NCBI GenBank assembly: GCA_035048495.1
Contig: JASUTR010000042.1
Coordinates: 60,575 to 124,574, forward strand
DNA from: Euptelea pleiosperma
Taxonomy: Eukaryota; Streptophyta; Magnoliopsida; Ranunculales; Eupteleaceae
Length of the DNA stretch: 64,000 bases
Direction: 5' to 3'
Part shown: one piece after another, positions 42,163 through 52,043 of the stretch
How the letters are laid out: every line of letters begins with the position of its first letter
Numbering within the stretch: position 1 is the stretch's first letter
Notes under the pieces: generated by a model
The model's database searches: none
Told to the model about the DNA's origin: nothing
The model's input: the letters and a program-made list of their open reading frames with translations, nothing else
Made by a program: the position numbers and the translations under genes

Positions 42163-43727
42163 TTGGAATCAAACTCTTCCATTACTATTGTTTCATCATA
42201 TTTGAAGTGGTGGAACAAGATTCGTGACAGTCGAAACAAGTTATCTCCATCCGTGCGTCAACGTCTCAAATTGGACTCAGTTTGTGTGTTACATTCCGAA
42301 CCTATAACTTGTGACTTTTTCGCAACCGGACCTCGTAATTGGACTCAAACTCTTGTATTTCTATTATTTCAACACATTTGATGTGTTGGAACAAGATTCG
42401 GGACGGTCGATACTAGTTAGCTCCATCCGTTCGTCAACGTCTCAAATTGGACTCAGTTTGTGTGTTACATTCCGAAGCCTATAACTTGTGACTTTTTTGC
42501 AACCGGACCTGATAATTAGACTCATACTCTTCCATTACTATTGTTTCAACATATTTGAAGTGTTGGAACAAGATTCGGGACAGTCGAAACAAGTTAGCTC
42601 CATCCGTTCGTCAACGTCTCAAATTGGACTCAGTTTCTGTGTTACATTCCGAAGCCTATAACTTGTGACTTTTTCGCAACCGGACCTCATAATTAGACTC
42701 AAACTCTTCCATTACTATTGTTTTAACAGATTTGAAGTGTTGGAACAATATTTGGGATAGTCGAAACAAGTTAGCTCCATCCGTGCGTCAACGTCTCAAA
42801 TTGGACTCAGTTTGTGTGTTACATTCCGAAGCTTATAACTTGTGACTTTTTCGCAACCAGACCTCGTAATTGGACTCAAACTCTTGTATTACTATTATTT
42901 CAACACATTTGATGTGTTGGAACAAGATTCGGGACGATCGAAACTAGTTAGCTCCATCCGTTCGTCAACGTCTCAAATTGGACTCAGTTTGTGTGTTACA
43001 TTCCGAAGCCTATAACTTGTGACTTTTTTGCAACCGGACCTCATAATTAGACTCATACTCTTCCATTACTATTGTTTCAACATATTTGAAGTGTTGGAAC
43101 AAGATTCGGGACAGTCGAAACAAGTTAGCTCCATCCGTTCGTCAACGTCTCAAATTGGACTCAGTTTCTGTGTTACATTCCGAAGCCTATAACTTGTGAC
43201 TTTTTCGCAACCGGACCTCATAATTAGACTCAAACTCTTCCATTACTATTTTTCAACAGATTTGAAGTGTGGGAACAATATTTGGAACAGTCGAAACAAG
43301 TTAGCTCCATCCGTACGTCAACGTCTCAAATTGGACTCAGTTTCTGTGTTGCATTCCGAAGCCTATAACTTGTGACTTTTTCGCAACCGGACCTCGTGAT
43401 TGGACTCAAACTCTTCTATAACTATTGTTTCAACACATTTGATGTGTTGGAACAAGATTCGGGACCGTCGAAACAAGTTAGCCCCATCCGTGCGTCAACG
43501 TCTCAAATTGGACTCAGTTTGTGTGTTACATTCCTAAGTCTATAACTTGTGACTTTTTCGCAACCGGACCTCGTAATTGGACTCAAACTCTTCTATTACT
43601 ATTGTTTCAACAGATTTGAAGTGTTGGAATTAGATTTGGGACAGTCGAAACAAGTTAGCTCCATCCGTGCATCAACGTCTCAAATTCGACTCAATTTGTG
43701 TGTAACTTTCCGAACCCTATAACTTGT

Positions 43728-43733
<6 letters not shown>
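42163..43733 (+). repeat. Higher-order cassette, n=2, type e split by the LINE
   Basis: A standard cassette whose type-e monomer starts at about 43698 and is interrupted at 43733; it resumes at 49551. Private marks are a one-base deletion giving ATTACTATTTTTCAAC (about 43,250) and GCCCCATCC (about 43,481). Both recur at 53.31 and 53.54 kb, where no LINE is present. Confidence 0.87.
43718..43733 (+). repeat. Target-site duplication, left copy
   Basis: TATAACTTGTGACTTT, identical to 49535-49550. It is part of the type-e satellite monomer, following CCGAACCC. The inferred first nick on the plus strand is after ..GACTTT, before GTCGC. The T-rich 3' end can prime on the LINE A tail. Confidence 0.95.

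Positions 43734-43782
<49 letters not shown>
43734..43782 (-). other. LINE poly(A) tail (T run on the plus strand)
   Basis: A pure T run spans 43731-43782. Its first three bases belong to the target-site copy, leaving 49 uninterrupted bases as the reverse-transcribed A tail. A long tail without interruptions points to a young insertion, because such tails shorten and mutate with time. The exact length may be affected by homopolymer sequencing error. Confidence 0.93.
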
Positions 43783-43783
<1 letters not shown>

Positions 43784-43826
43784 GAAGTTAAGCTGGGGTT
43801 AGGCGGACCCCTACCTGACCTTAAAA
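43783..43826 (-). other. LINE 3' UTR
   Basis: Forty-four nucleotides separate the ORF2 TGA (43827-43829) from the A tail. No canonical AATAAA signal is visible in this short segment. Plant L1 3' UTRs are variable and often short. This is the region expected to be recognised by the element's own reverse transcriptase, which is inferred from the family. Confidence 0.85.
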
Positions 43827-46800
43827 TCAAAATCTGTAATACACTTGCCCCGATGCATCCTCAAGGAGGATGTTAACGAGGTCTTGATGGAAATCTGTTG
43901 GAGATAAAAAATTACAGCATAGAGAGTGCGTACTTGAAGCAAGAAAGTCTGCTGCCCGGTTTACCTCTCTAAACACATGAGAGATTTCAAAGGATTCAAA
44001 TCTTACCACATTCTTCTTAATAGCCAAGACTAATTTGCGGGCTTGCCATGGTATAGCCAAAGAACCCTTGATGATGCCGACTGCTTGAGTAGAATCGGTA
44101 GCCACTTGAAGAGAGGTAACACCCCTTGATATGGCTAAGTGAATGCCTTCACTAATTGCTTGGAGTTCATGGAAAATAACTGAAACTTTAGGACAGCCTC
44201 CAGTATATGCTATAGGTGCCACACCATTACTGTCACGAAGCAAACCTCCAAAACCGGCTATTTGGTCTCGCAGAGATCCATCAGTATTAAGAAGCCAAGT
44301 ATCATGGCTAGGAGCTACCCATTTACACGGGATAGGCAGCAAGTGATGAAAGGAAGTAGATATCTGCCAAGAGCCGAAGAATTCTCTAGTATGCAAGGTA
44401 TCCTCAACGTCAACCTTACAAATAGCGAATCGTTGACGAGTTACCTCTAGAATTTGATGAAGAATGGTCTCTTTAGGGTGGAAAGTATTGTCAAACGTTC
44501 TCATGTTTCTTTCCTTCCAGATCATATATATAGTTGCAGTAAAAGCTGTTTGCATAACTTGCGTTTTAAGATCAGTCCCACTGAGGTTAGTTAAAATCCA
44601 TTGCGCTTCAAGATCCGATGTTGTCACCCTTCTAGTGAAGCGAGACATCTGCAAAACTCCTGTCCAAACAAAGTTGGAAAATGCACAGTCAAAGAAGAGG
44701 TGTTTGATGGATTCTTCGCCTTGCCAACAAAAGCAACAGTTGGCATTGTTGCTGAGAAATCTGATATGGGGTTTGTCCTTAGTCATAAGAGCTCCATTTA
44801 TCGCCAGCCACGCTATAAAGCTATGTCTGGGGATCGCCTTCGGACTCCATATGATATTCTTCCAGTCCACTAATTCGCTATGAGGGCGTAAAGTCTCATA
44901 AGCTGACCCAAGTGAGAACTCACCATGTTGAGAGGGCATCCAAATAACGTCGTCTCTCATCATAAGAGGGTCTATATCAACTTCTGCCAGGTTGCTCCAG
45001 ATGGTCTCCAATTCTACTGTTTGGCCAAACGGAATCAGCCATTGATCATTCAAAATAATTTTATCCACTTTGTCTTGCTGATGGAAGCGTGTATCAAAGC
45101 GTTGGTTCCTGAGTAACACATCTTGGAGAATACCATAAGGATGCCATGGATCGTGCCATAATAAAGTGTCATGCCCATTACTAATCAGATGTTTAATCAT
45201 CTTACTAGCTTGCTGTCTGGATTTCAACACATTCCGCCACACCCATGAGCAGTTTTGTGGGATGTTCATAGTCCAGAAGTTATGCCTCTTAATGAGATTC
45301 GCCTTAGCCCATAACACCCACAAGTTATCCTTATTGGCTGCCAATGCAAAGGTATGCCTGAGAATGGCAGACTGATTCCACTGCTCAAGGTTTTTTAACC
45401 CAAGACCACCTTCATTCTTAGGCTTACAGATTGTGATCCAACTAACAGCATGACATTTCCTTTGGAGGTCTGGCCCTCCCCAAAGGAATTTGGCACATAG
45501 ACTATCCATTACCTTGATAATTCTCTTAGGTAATAAGAATAAGAAGCTCCAGTAACTTTGGATGTTATGAAGGACTGATTTGATAAGTTCCAAACGCCCT
45601 GCAAACGATAAAAATCTGCCCTTCCAAGATTGGATTCTCGAAGTGAGACGATCAAGAAGTGGCTGACAGTCCTTCGCTGAAAGTCTGGAGGAAATCAAGG
45701 GAACTCCTAGGTAGCGTATTGGAATACTGCCCTCACTGAAGCTTAGAATATCGATTATTTCTAGCTTGGAAGAGATCTCAATCCCTGAGCAGAAAATGGT
45801 GCTCTTAGATCTATTAGCTTCAAGCCCGGATATCTCTGAAAAAAGAATAAGGGTGTCGTTGATAGTGGCTGCAGATTGGACGTCCCCTCCAAAAAAGACC
45901 ATAAGGTCATCTGCAAAACAGAGATGAGTAATATAGGGGTGCTTACATTTGGGATGAAGTTTGAATAACCCTTCGTCAGCCTTTTGCTTGATGAGATTAT
46001 GAAAGACTCCCATAGCCAGAACAAAAATATAGGGAGATATAGGGTCGCCTTGCCGGAGCCCTTTACGACCTTCAAAATATCCTTCGGGCGTGCCATTCAC
46101 AAGAATAGAGTATTTGACAGTAGTCATACAGACCCGAATCCAATCGATAACTGTCGGATGGAAATTAAGTTTGTGTAGTAGTGCAACCACAAATTCCCAT
46201 CGCAAGTTGTCGTATGCCTTGCGGAGATCAATTTTCACTGTACATCTCGGAGAAAGATTCAAGTGATAATTACGAAAGAGTTCATGGCAAATCATGATAT
46301 TGTCTCCTATACGGCGGTCTTTGACAAAGGCTGATTGGGAAGATTCAACAAGTGAAGGTAAACAGGGCTTCATCCGATTTGCTATCACCTTGGAGATACA
46401 TTTGAAAATGACGTTACAGCAGGAGATAGGTCTGAAATCATTCAAAGAAGAAGCATTACTGACCTTGGGGATAAGAGTGATAAATGTAGAATTGATACCC
46501 CCTGACAGTTTATGGACTCGAAAGAAATTTTTAATTGCCTTGATGAAGTCCATTCTGATGATCGGCCAGCATGTCTTGAAGAAACAAGCATTAAATCCAT
46601 CCGGCCCCGGAGCCTTGGAATCACTCATAGAAAAAAGGGCTTGATGGATCTCTTCCTCTGTCACCTCTGTAGCCATATCATCCTTTTGGATCTCAGTCAA
46701 AGTCTTATCGAATTTGAGAGATCGAATGATATCCTCATTGTAAACCCCATGGACAGAACCTAATTGGTCTTGGAAATATCTGAGAATCTCCTCGCGAATT

Positions 46801-47993
46801 TGGTGAGGTTCAGTAATTTTCTCGTTGTGTTGATCGTGCAAGCTTAAAATAGCATTACGAGATCTCCGGGCTTTGATCGACTGATGAAAGAAAGCTGAAT
46901 TGCTGTCTCCGAGCTGTAGCCAATGAATTCTGGATTTCTGCTTCAAGAGTGATTCTTCATAGGCTGCTAAGTGAGCATACTTACTGATCTTGTCGGGTTC
47001 TTGGCGACTAAAATCAATGTTGCCCGGGTGATCATGGATGTGCTGCTGTAAAACTTCCAGCTCCTTCTTAGCCATTATGACTTGATTAGATAAGTTATTG
47101 AACTGGCTGTGGTTCCACTCTTTCAGTCGAGACTTCAAAATTTTGAGCTTCTGAGTGATTCTGTACATGGGGTTACCAAGGATAGAAGTATTCCAAACCG
47201 CTTTCACAATATGCAAGAAATTGGGGTGCTCCACCCAGAAATTGCAAAATCTGAAAGGTTTGATACCTCGAGAGCTTCTTTTACACCAACTGATTATCAT
47301 TGGGCTGTGATCAGACAAGCCCGATGGGAGAAAGTCAGCTTCGGTGTCGTTAAAGGAGTCCACCCAGTGCTGATTGACAAGTACCCTGTCTAATTTACAA
47401 AGGATTTGACTACTACCTTGATGTTTATTGCTCCATGTATACTTCAGACCTGTAGATTTCAGGTCAACAAGTTCAGCTCCTTCAATACACTCGTTGAATT
47501 CACGCATGGAACTAAGGCGGACTCCACTACCTCCAATTTTTTCCTCCGCAAAACGGTAGGTGTTAAAGTCACCAATGACTGCCCACGGGATCGCACCATT
47601 GCTAGAAAAAAAGGAGTGTAGCTGGGCCCAAAGATCTCGTCTTATCTCCTTGCGATTATCAGCATAAACAATAGTCAAGTGAAAATGTTTGGATCCAATG
47701 ATCTCCTTAACAGAACAGTGGATGGCTTGATGACTTTTGGAAAAAACCTGTATGTCAACAACCTTAGGATCCCAAAGTATCCATATCCTCCCATGGATAG
47801 CACTGCTATAGTTCTCCTCCAACTTCCAGCCTGGACTGATCCATGCTTGAATTTTGCTTCTCTGTATACTACGAACCTTAGTTTCTACTAATCCAATGAT
47901 AGAGAGATGTTCTTGATTAATGAATTTTTTAACTTCTCTCTGTTTTTGTACATTATTCAGCCCCCTAACATTCCACACGGCGATCTTATTCAT
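43827..47993 (-). CDS. LINE ORF2 polyprotein: endonuclease, reverse transcriptase, zf-RVT, RNase H
   Basis: A 1388-residue protein that nicks target DNA and copies the element RNA in place. The APE-type endonuclease covers about residues 4-235, with N8 (WNVRGLN), E37 (LVETK), Y110, D142/N144 (GDFN) and D228/H229 (SDHSP). A linker with KAPGPDG-like motif at 460-466 leads into the reverse transcriptase, about 500-770. That domain has FITLIPK, DFRPISCCN, motif A KIDLRKAYD (D589), GLRQGDPISP (645-654), the FADD box at 693-696 and YLGVPL. The zf-RVT region is about 1025-1112, with C1086-x2-C1089-x8-H1098-x4-C1103. The C-terminal RNase H is about 1232-1355, with D1238 (TDGS), E1276, D1300 (ATDS) and D1349. 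The start is the ATG at 47991-47993, inside the end of ORF1, and the stop is TGA. The length is normal for plant L1 ORF2 with RNase H. No lesion is visible. Confidence 0.97.
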   Translation of the reverse strand: MNKIAVWNVRGLNNVQKQREVKKFINQEHLSIIGLVETKVRSIQRSKIQAWISPGWKLEENYSSAIHGRIWILWDPKVVDIQVFSKSHQAIHCSVKEIIGSKHFHLTIVYADNRKEIRRDLWAQLHSFFSSNGAIPWAVIGDFNTYRFAEEKIGGSGVRLSSMREFNECIEGAELVDLKSTGLKYTWSNKHQGSSQILCKLDRVLVNQHWVDSFNDTEADFLPSGLSDHSPMIISWCKRSSRGIKPFRFCNFWVEHPNFLHIVKAVWNTSILGNPMYRITQKLKILKSRLKEWNHSQFNNLSNQVIMAKKELEVLQQHIHDHPGNIDFSRQEPDKISKYAHLAAYEESLLKQKSRIHWLQLGDSNSAFFHQSIKARRSRNAILSLHDQHNEKITEPHQIREEILRYFQDQLGSVHGVYNEDIIRSLKFDKTLTEIQKDDMATEVTEEEIHQALFSMSDSKAPGPDGFNACFFKTCWPIIRMDFIKAIKNFFRVHKLSGGINSTFITLIPKVSNASSLNDFRPISCCNVIFKCISKVIANRMKPCLPSLVESSQSAFVKDRRIGDNIMICHELFRNYHLNLSPRCTVKIDLRKAYDNLRWEFVVALLHKLNFHPTVIDWIRVCMTTVKYSILVNGTPEGYFEGRKGLRQGDPISPYIFVLAMGVFHNLIKQKADEGLFKLHPKCKHPYITHLCFADDLMVFFGGDVQSAATINDTLILFSEISGLEANRSKSTIFCSGIEISSKLEIIDILSFSEGSIPIRYLGVPLISSRLSAKDCQPLLDRLTSRIQSWKGRFLSFAGRLELIKSVLHNIQSYWSFLFLLPKRIIKVMDSLCAKFLWGGPDLQRKCHAVSWITICKPKNEGGLGLKNLEQWNQSAILRHTFALAANKDNLWVLWAKANLIKRHNFWTMNIPQNCSWVWRNVLKSRQQASKMIKHLISNGHDTLLWHDPWHPYGILQDVLLRNQRFDTRFHQQDKVDKIILNDQWLIPFGQTVELETIWSNLAEVDIDPLMMRDDVIWMPSQHGEFSLGSAYETLRPHSELVDWKNIIWSPKAIPRHSFIAWLAINGALMTKDKPHIRFLSNNANCCFCWQGEESIKHLFFDCAFSNFVWTGVLQMSRFTRRVTTSDLEAQWILTNLSGTDLKTQVMQTAFTATIYMIWKERNMRTFDNTFHPKETILHQILEVTRQRFAICKVDVEDTLHTREFFGSWQISTSFHHLLPIPCKWVAPSHDTWLLNTDGSLRDQIAGFGGLLRDSNGVAPIAYTGGCPKVSVIFHELQAISEGIHLAISRGVTSLQVATDSTQAVGIIKGSLAIPWQARKLVLAIKKNVVRFESFEISHVFREVNRAADFLASSTHSLCCNFLSPTDFHQDLVNILLEDASGQVYYRF

Positions 47994-49290
47994 CGGGAAC
48001 TAATTTGTTAGGAAGCTCTTCATGGGTATTCCCCTTGACCGCTACTACTAGACCCCCCCGAGTCAGATTCGCAATGCCTTCACGGATACGAGTGATTGAG
48101 AGAGAGGAGCTGCCTTTCCTTTTCAAAATGTCTAATTCATTACAACTGAAATCTGAGTAAACTGGTGAGTTATGATTCACCCCTCCTATGACTCTTGTAG
48201 GCGGATCAAGTACTGGCGCATCCAATATCCCGAATCTATTTTGAAGATCAATATCACCTTTAGTGCGCTCCAGGGCCTCGTGACTAGTATTAGAACTAGT
48301 AGCGGTAATAGGACAAACACTTGGAGTGTCCTCAGTGCTACCATTACCCACTGTAGTCCAGGACTGTTCATTGCCCTTAAGATTAGCCATACTTTCTAGC
48401 TCAGCAGGCTCTTTACCTGCAGTCACTTTACCTGAGCTTGTGCCTGCTACAGAGTAAGACTTGGGAACCCATTCCTTCCGAACCTTCTTCTTCTGATTGG
48501 GGCAGCCTATGTCGTTATGTCCCAAAGCTTTACAACTGGAGCAAATTTGTGGTTTCCAGGAATATTCTACTAAAATATCCTTAGTAGTGCCTTCAATATC
48601 AACTGGAATTGAGTTAGGAAGGGGATTACCTGAAGTGATTTCCACACAGACCCTAGCAAAAGAGAGCCGACTGCGATTTGCTGTAGCTTGATCCAGACAA
48701 ATAGGCTTTCCGATTGCGCTAGCAACATAGCTAATTCCATTGGGGGTCCAAAGGATTTTGGGTAAATCCAGTAATTTGATCCAAATCGGCAGTGATTGGA
48801 ATTGAGAAAACATGGATTCAATATTGGGTTTCCACGACCGGACTACCAATAACCTTCCTGATATGAACCATGGTCCTTTCTCTAGGACATCGTCCTTGTC
48901 TTCAGGGTTGGAGAATTTGATGTAGAGCAACCCGTTATCTTGCATAGACAGGTCTAACGCACCCTTGGGTTTCCACATACGATCCAGAGCATTCTTCACC
49001 AAGAAGAACGGCATCTTCTTCCCCACAATATGACCCACTAGGTAATCTTCCCAAATGGCTCTACCCTCATTCAACACTTCTACAGGGCACTGCACCACCA
49101 TTTTGCCATTAACCACACCAGGTTCGAAGAAAGAGAGCTCCGTTTTCTCCTTCACCGTAGCTGTTGATGGAGAAAAAAGGGATCTCCACGATGGGGCTTG
49201 TGTAGCACCCTCTGAGCCACTCACCAAGGCAGGAAACTCTTCAAGAACTTCCTTGGCAGGCCGAAGAAGAGACCCCTGAGGGTCTGCCAT
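47986..49290 (-). CDS. LINE ORF1 protein: DUF4283 / CCHC zinc-knuckle nucleic-acid-binding protein
   Basis: A 434-residue protein read from the ATG at 49288-49290 (MADPQGSLL...). The frame stays open seven codons further to a TTG at 49311, but TTG is an unlikely start in a plant element. In plant L1 elements ORF1p packages the LINE RNA into a ribonucleoprotein and acts as a chaperone. A DUF4283 (RRM-like) domain spans about residues 78-210, with IWEDYLVGHIVGKK and a later GPWFISGRLLVVRSW block. A CCHC knuckle follows at C250-x2-C253-x4-H258-x4-C263, and then a basic KKKVRKEW patch. The C-terminal ~160 residues are Ser/Thr/Gly-rich and look disordered. The stop TAA overlaps the ORF2 start by 8 nt, suggesting coupled translation. 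No frameshift or internal stop is present. The family assignment is firm; the chaperone role is inferred from relatives. Confidence 0.93.
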   Translation of the reverse strand: MADPQGSLLRPAKEVLEEFPALVSGSEGATQAPSWRSLFSPSTATVKEKTELSFFEPGVVNGKMVVQCPVEVLNEGRAIWEDYLVGHIVGKKMPFFLVKNALDRMWKPKGALDLSMQDNGLLYIKFSNPEDKDDVLEKGPWFISGRLLVVRSWKPNIESMFSQFQSLPIWIKLLDLPKILWTPNGISYVASAIGKPICLDQATANRSRLSFARVCVEITSGNPLPNSIPVDIEGTTKDILVEYSWKPQICSSCKALGHNDIGCPNQKKKVRKEWVPKSYSVAGTSSGKVTAGKEPAELESMANLKGNEQSWTTVGNGSTEDTPSVCPITATSSNTSHEALERTKGDIDLQNRFGILDAPVLDPPTRVIGGVNHNSPVYSDFSCNELDILKRKGSSSLSITRIREGIANLTRGGLVVAVKGNTHEELPNKLVPDE

Positions 49291-49534
49291 AGCTAGAACC
49301 AAGAACTCCAAGAAATCAGAAGACCCAAAATCCCTAATCTAAATAGCTAATTCCTTCACCTCGACCTTCGCCGTCTAAAGAAGCCACGGGACTCGAGGTT
49401 TGGGGTTAGATCAGAAGATTACGTGATCACAAGTCGATTATCAAATACAAAAACTGAGAAAATCAAGAGAAAACCAAAGAGATGAGGATGAACAAGGGGG
49501 CAAACCCCAAGAACCTAAATCAACACCCTAGGAG
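49291..49534 (-). other. LINE 5' untranslated leader
   Basis: This 244-nt stretch lies between the inferred 5' end of the LINE, next to the right target-site copy, and the ORF1 ATG. On the sense strand it begins CTCCTAGGGTGTTG. It has no similarity to the satellite and no open frame joining ORF1, because an in-frame TAG occurs at 49339-49341. In L1-type elements the leader often holds the internal promoter. I cannot point to specific promoter elements here, so a promoter role is only expected from the family. The defined junction at a 16-bp target duplication suggests that little or no 5' truncation occurred. Confidence 0.8.
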
Positions 49535-49550
49535 TATAACTTGTGACTTT
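49535..49550 (+). repeat. Target-site duplication, right copy
   Basis: An exact second copy of the 16-bp target. It is followed by GTCGCAATCAAACCTCG, the normal continuation of a type-e monomer, so the array phase is preserved across the LINE. Confidence 0.95.
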
Positions 49551-50453
49551 GTCGCAATCAAACCTCGTAATTTACTCAAACTCTTCCATTATTATTATTT
49601 CAACACATTTGAAGTATTGGAACATGATTCGGGACAGGCAAAACAAGTTAGCTCCATCCGTGCGTCAACATCTCAAATTGGACATAGTTTGTGTGTTACA
49701 TTCCGAAGCCAATAACTTGTGACTTTTTCGCAACAGGACCTCGTAATTGGACTCAAACTCTTGTATTACTATTATTTCAACACATTTGATGTGTTGGAAC
49801 AAGATTCGGGAAGGTCGAAACAAGTTAGCTCCATCCGTTCGTCAACGTCTCAAATTGGACTCAGTTTGTGTGTTACGTTCCGAACCCTAAAACTTGTGAC
49901 TTTTTCGCAACCGGAGCTCGTAATTGGACTCGAACTCTTCCATTACTATTGTTTCATCACATTTGAAGTAGTGGAACAAGATTCGTGACAGTCGAAACAA
50001 GTTAGCTCCATCCGTGCGTCAACGTCTCAAATTGGACTCAGTTTGTGTGTTACATTCCGAAGCCTATAACTTGTGACTTTTTCGCTACTGGAACTCGTAA
50101 TTGGACTCAAACTCTTGTATTTCTATTATTTCAACACATTTGATGTGTTGGAACAAGATTCGGGACCGTCGAAACAAGTTAGCTCCATCCGTTCGTCAAC
50201 GTCTCAAATTGGACTCAGTTTGTGTGTTATTTCCGAACCCTATAACTTGTGACTTTTTCGCAACCGGACCTCGTAATTGGACTCAAACTCTTCCATTACT
50301 ATTGTTTCATCACATTTGAAGTGGTGGAACAAGATTCGTGACAGTCGAAACAAGTTAGCTCCATCCGTGCGTCAACGTCTCAAATTGGACTCAGTTTGTG
50401 TGTTACATTCCTAAGTCTATAACTTGTGACTTTTTCGCAACCGGACCTCGTAA

Positions 50454-51129
50454 TTGGACTCAAACTCTTCCATTACTATTGTTTCATCATATTTGAAGTG
50501 GTGGAACAAGATTCGTGACAGTCGAAACAAGTTAGCTCCATCCGTGCGTCAACGTCTCAAATTGGACTCAGTTTCTGTGTTGCATTCCGAAGCCTATAAC
50601 TTGTGACTTTTTCGCAACCGGACCTCGTGATTGGACTCAAACTCTTCTATAACTATTGTTTCAACACATTTGATGTGTTGGAACAAGATTCGGGACCGTC
50701 GAAACAAGTTAGCCCCATCCGTGCGTCAACGTCTCAAATTGGACTCAGTTTGTGTGTTACATTCCTAAGTCTATAACTTGTGACTTTTTCGCAACCGGAC
50801 CTCGTAATTGGACTCAAACTCTTCTATTACTATTGTTTCAACAGATTTGAAGTGTTGGAATAAGATTTGGGACAGTCGAAACAAGTTAGCTCCATCCGTG
50901 CATCAACGTCTCAAATTCGACTCAATTTGTGTGTAACATTCCGAACCCTATAACTTGTGACTTTGTCGCAATCAAACCTCGTAATTTACTCAAACTCTTC
51001 CATTATTATTATTTCAACACATTTGAAGTATTGGAACATGATTCGGGACAGGCAAAACAAGTTAGCTCCATCCGTGCGTCAACATCTCAAATTGGACATA
51101 GTTTGTGTGTTACATTCCGAAGCGAATAA
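50454..51129 (+). repeat. Minimal higher-order cassette, n=0, type e at 50929
   Basis: Monomer b (CATCATATTTG) passes directly into d (CTGTGTTGC, CGTGATTGG), M9 and e, with no module between. The b to e distance is 475 bp, two module lengths shorter than the reference. It carries GCCCCATCC like the LINE-bearing cassette. Confidence 0.85.
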
Positions 51130-52043
51130 CTTGTGACTTTTTCGCAACCGGACCTCGTAATTGGACTCAAACTCTTGTATTACTATTATTTCAACACATT
51201 TGATGTGTTGGAACAAGATTCGGGAAGGTCGAAACAAGTTAGCTCCATCCGTTCGTCAACGTCTCAAATTGGACTCAGTTTGTGTGTTATTTCCGAACCC
51301 TATAACTTGTGACTTTTTCGCAACCGGACCTCGTAATTGGACTCAAACTCTTCCATTACTATTGTTTCATCACATTTGAAGTGGTGGAACAAGATTCGTG
51401 ACAGTCGAAACAAGTTAGCTCCATCCGTGCGTCAACGTCTCAAATTGGACTCAGTTTGTGTGTTACATTCCTAAGTCTATAACTTGTGACTTTTTCGCAA
51501 CCGGACCTCGTAATTGGACTCAAACTCTTCCATTACTATTGTTTCATCACATTTGAAGTAGTGGAACAAGATTCGTGACAGTCGAAACAAGTAAGCTCCA
51601 TCCGTGCGTCAACGTCTCAAATTGGACTCAGTTTCTGTGTTACATTCCGAAGCCTATAACTTGTGACTTTTTCGCTACCGGAACTTGTAATTGGACTCAA
51701 ACTCTTGTATTACTATTATTTCAACACATTTGATGTGTTGGAACAAGATTCGGGACCGTCGAAACAAGTTAGCTCCATCCGTTCGTCAACGTCTCAAATT
51801 GGACTCAGTTTGTTTGTTACATTCCTAAGTCTATAACTTGTGACTTTTTCGCAACCGGACCTCGTAATTGGACTCAAACTCTTCCATTACTATTGTTTCA
51901 TCATATTTGAAGTGGTGGAACAAGATTCGTGACAGTCGAAACAACTTAGCTCCATCCGTGCGTCAACGTCTCAAATTGGACTCAGTTTGTGTGTTACATT
52001 CCGAAGCTTATAACTTGTGACTTTTTTGCAACCGGACCTCGTA

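Larger units (their letters stand above)
1..43733 (+). repeat. Tandem satellite array, ~177-bp monomer, left block (~247 units)
   Basis: Head-to-tail monomers, all in one orientation, with starts such as AAATTGGACTCAG at 1, 178, 355 and 531. The usual unit is 177 bp; common subtypes are 176 or 178 bp because of fixed one-base indels. GC is about 42% in a hand-made consensus. Constant blocks include TAACTTGTGAC, GCAACCGGACCTCG, GTCGAAACAAG and TTAGCTCCATCCG. Subtypes differ mainly in the ATTACTATT..ACATTTGA stretch and in the GATTCGTGACAGTCG stretch. They recur in a fixed order, giving higher-order repeats. There is no coding capacity beyond chance frames, and no other element interrupts these 43.7 kb. 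A centromeric or heterochromatic location is inferred from length and homogeneity only. Confidence 0.99.
43734..49534 (-). mobile_element. Full-length plant L1-type LINE retrotransposon inserted in the satellite
   Basis: About 5.8 kb including the tail, transcribed on the minus strand. In sense order it has a 244-nt 5' leader, ORF1 (nucleic-acid-binding chaperone type), ORF2 (endonuclease, reverse transcriptase, zf-RVT, RNase H), a 44-nt 3' UTR and a 49-nt A tail that appears as T43734-43782. A perfect 16-bp direct repeat, TATAACTTGTGACTTT, flanks it at 43718-43733 and 49535-49550. There are no LTRs. This structure is diagnostic of target-primed reverse transcription by an L1-clade non-LTR element. 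Both ORFs are open, and the catalytic residues checked by eye are present, so the copy may be autonomous and recent. Joining the flanks across one target copy restores a normal type-e satellite monomer. Confidence 0.97.

Noticed and set aside
1..43733. CRISPR array
   Set aside because: The units are contiguous 177-bp repeats with no unique spacers, and no cas genes are present. The context is eukaryotic.
43731..43782. T run as a transcription terminator or a sequencing gap filler
   Set aside because: It sits exactly between the target-site duplication and the LINE 3' UTR, so it is the reverse-transcribed A tail.
45761..46624. Other minus-strand frames overlapping ORF2 (45761-46096 and 46442-46624)
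   Set aside because: They are alternative frames within the continuous ORF2 reverse-transcriptase region. ORF2 itself is open and carries the motifs.
44143..47891. Plus-strand open frames of 60-140 residues opposite the LINE
   Set aside because: They are antisense shadows of ORF2, with no recognisable domain and no independent start context.
49291..49311. Upstream TTG start adding seven residues to ORF1
   Set aside because: TTG initiation is not expected for a plant LINE. The ATG at 49290 is the first ATG in frame.
43718..49550. LTR retrotransposon or DNA transposon
   Set aside because: There are no terminal repeats beyond the 16-bp target duplication, no integrase, protease or transposase, and an A tail is present.
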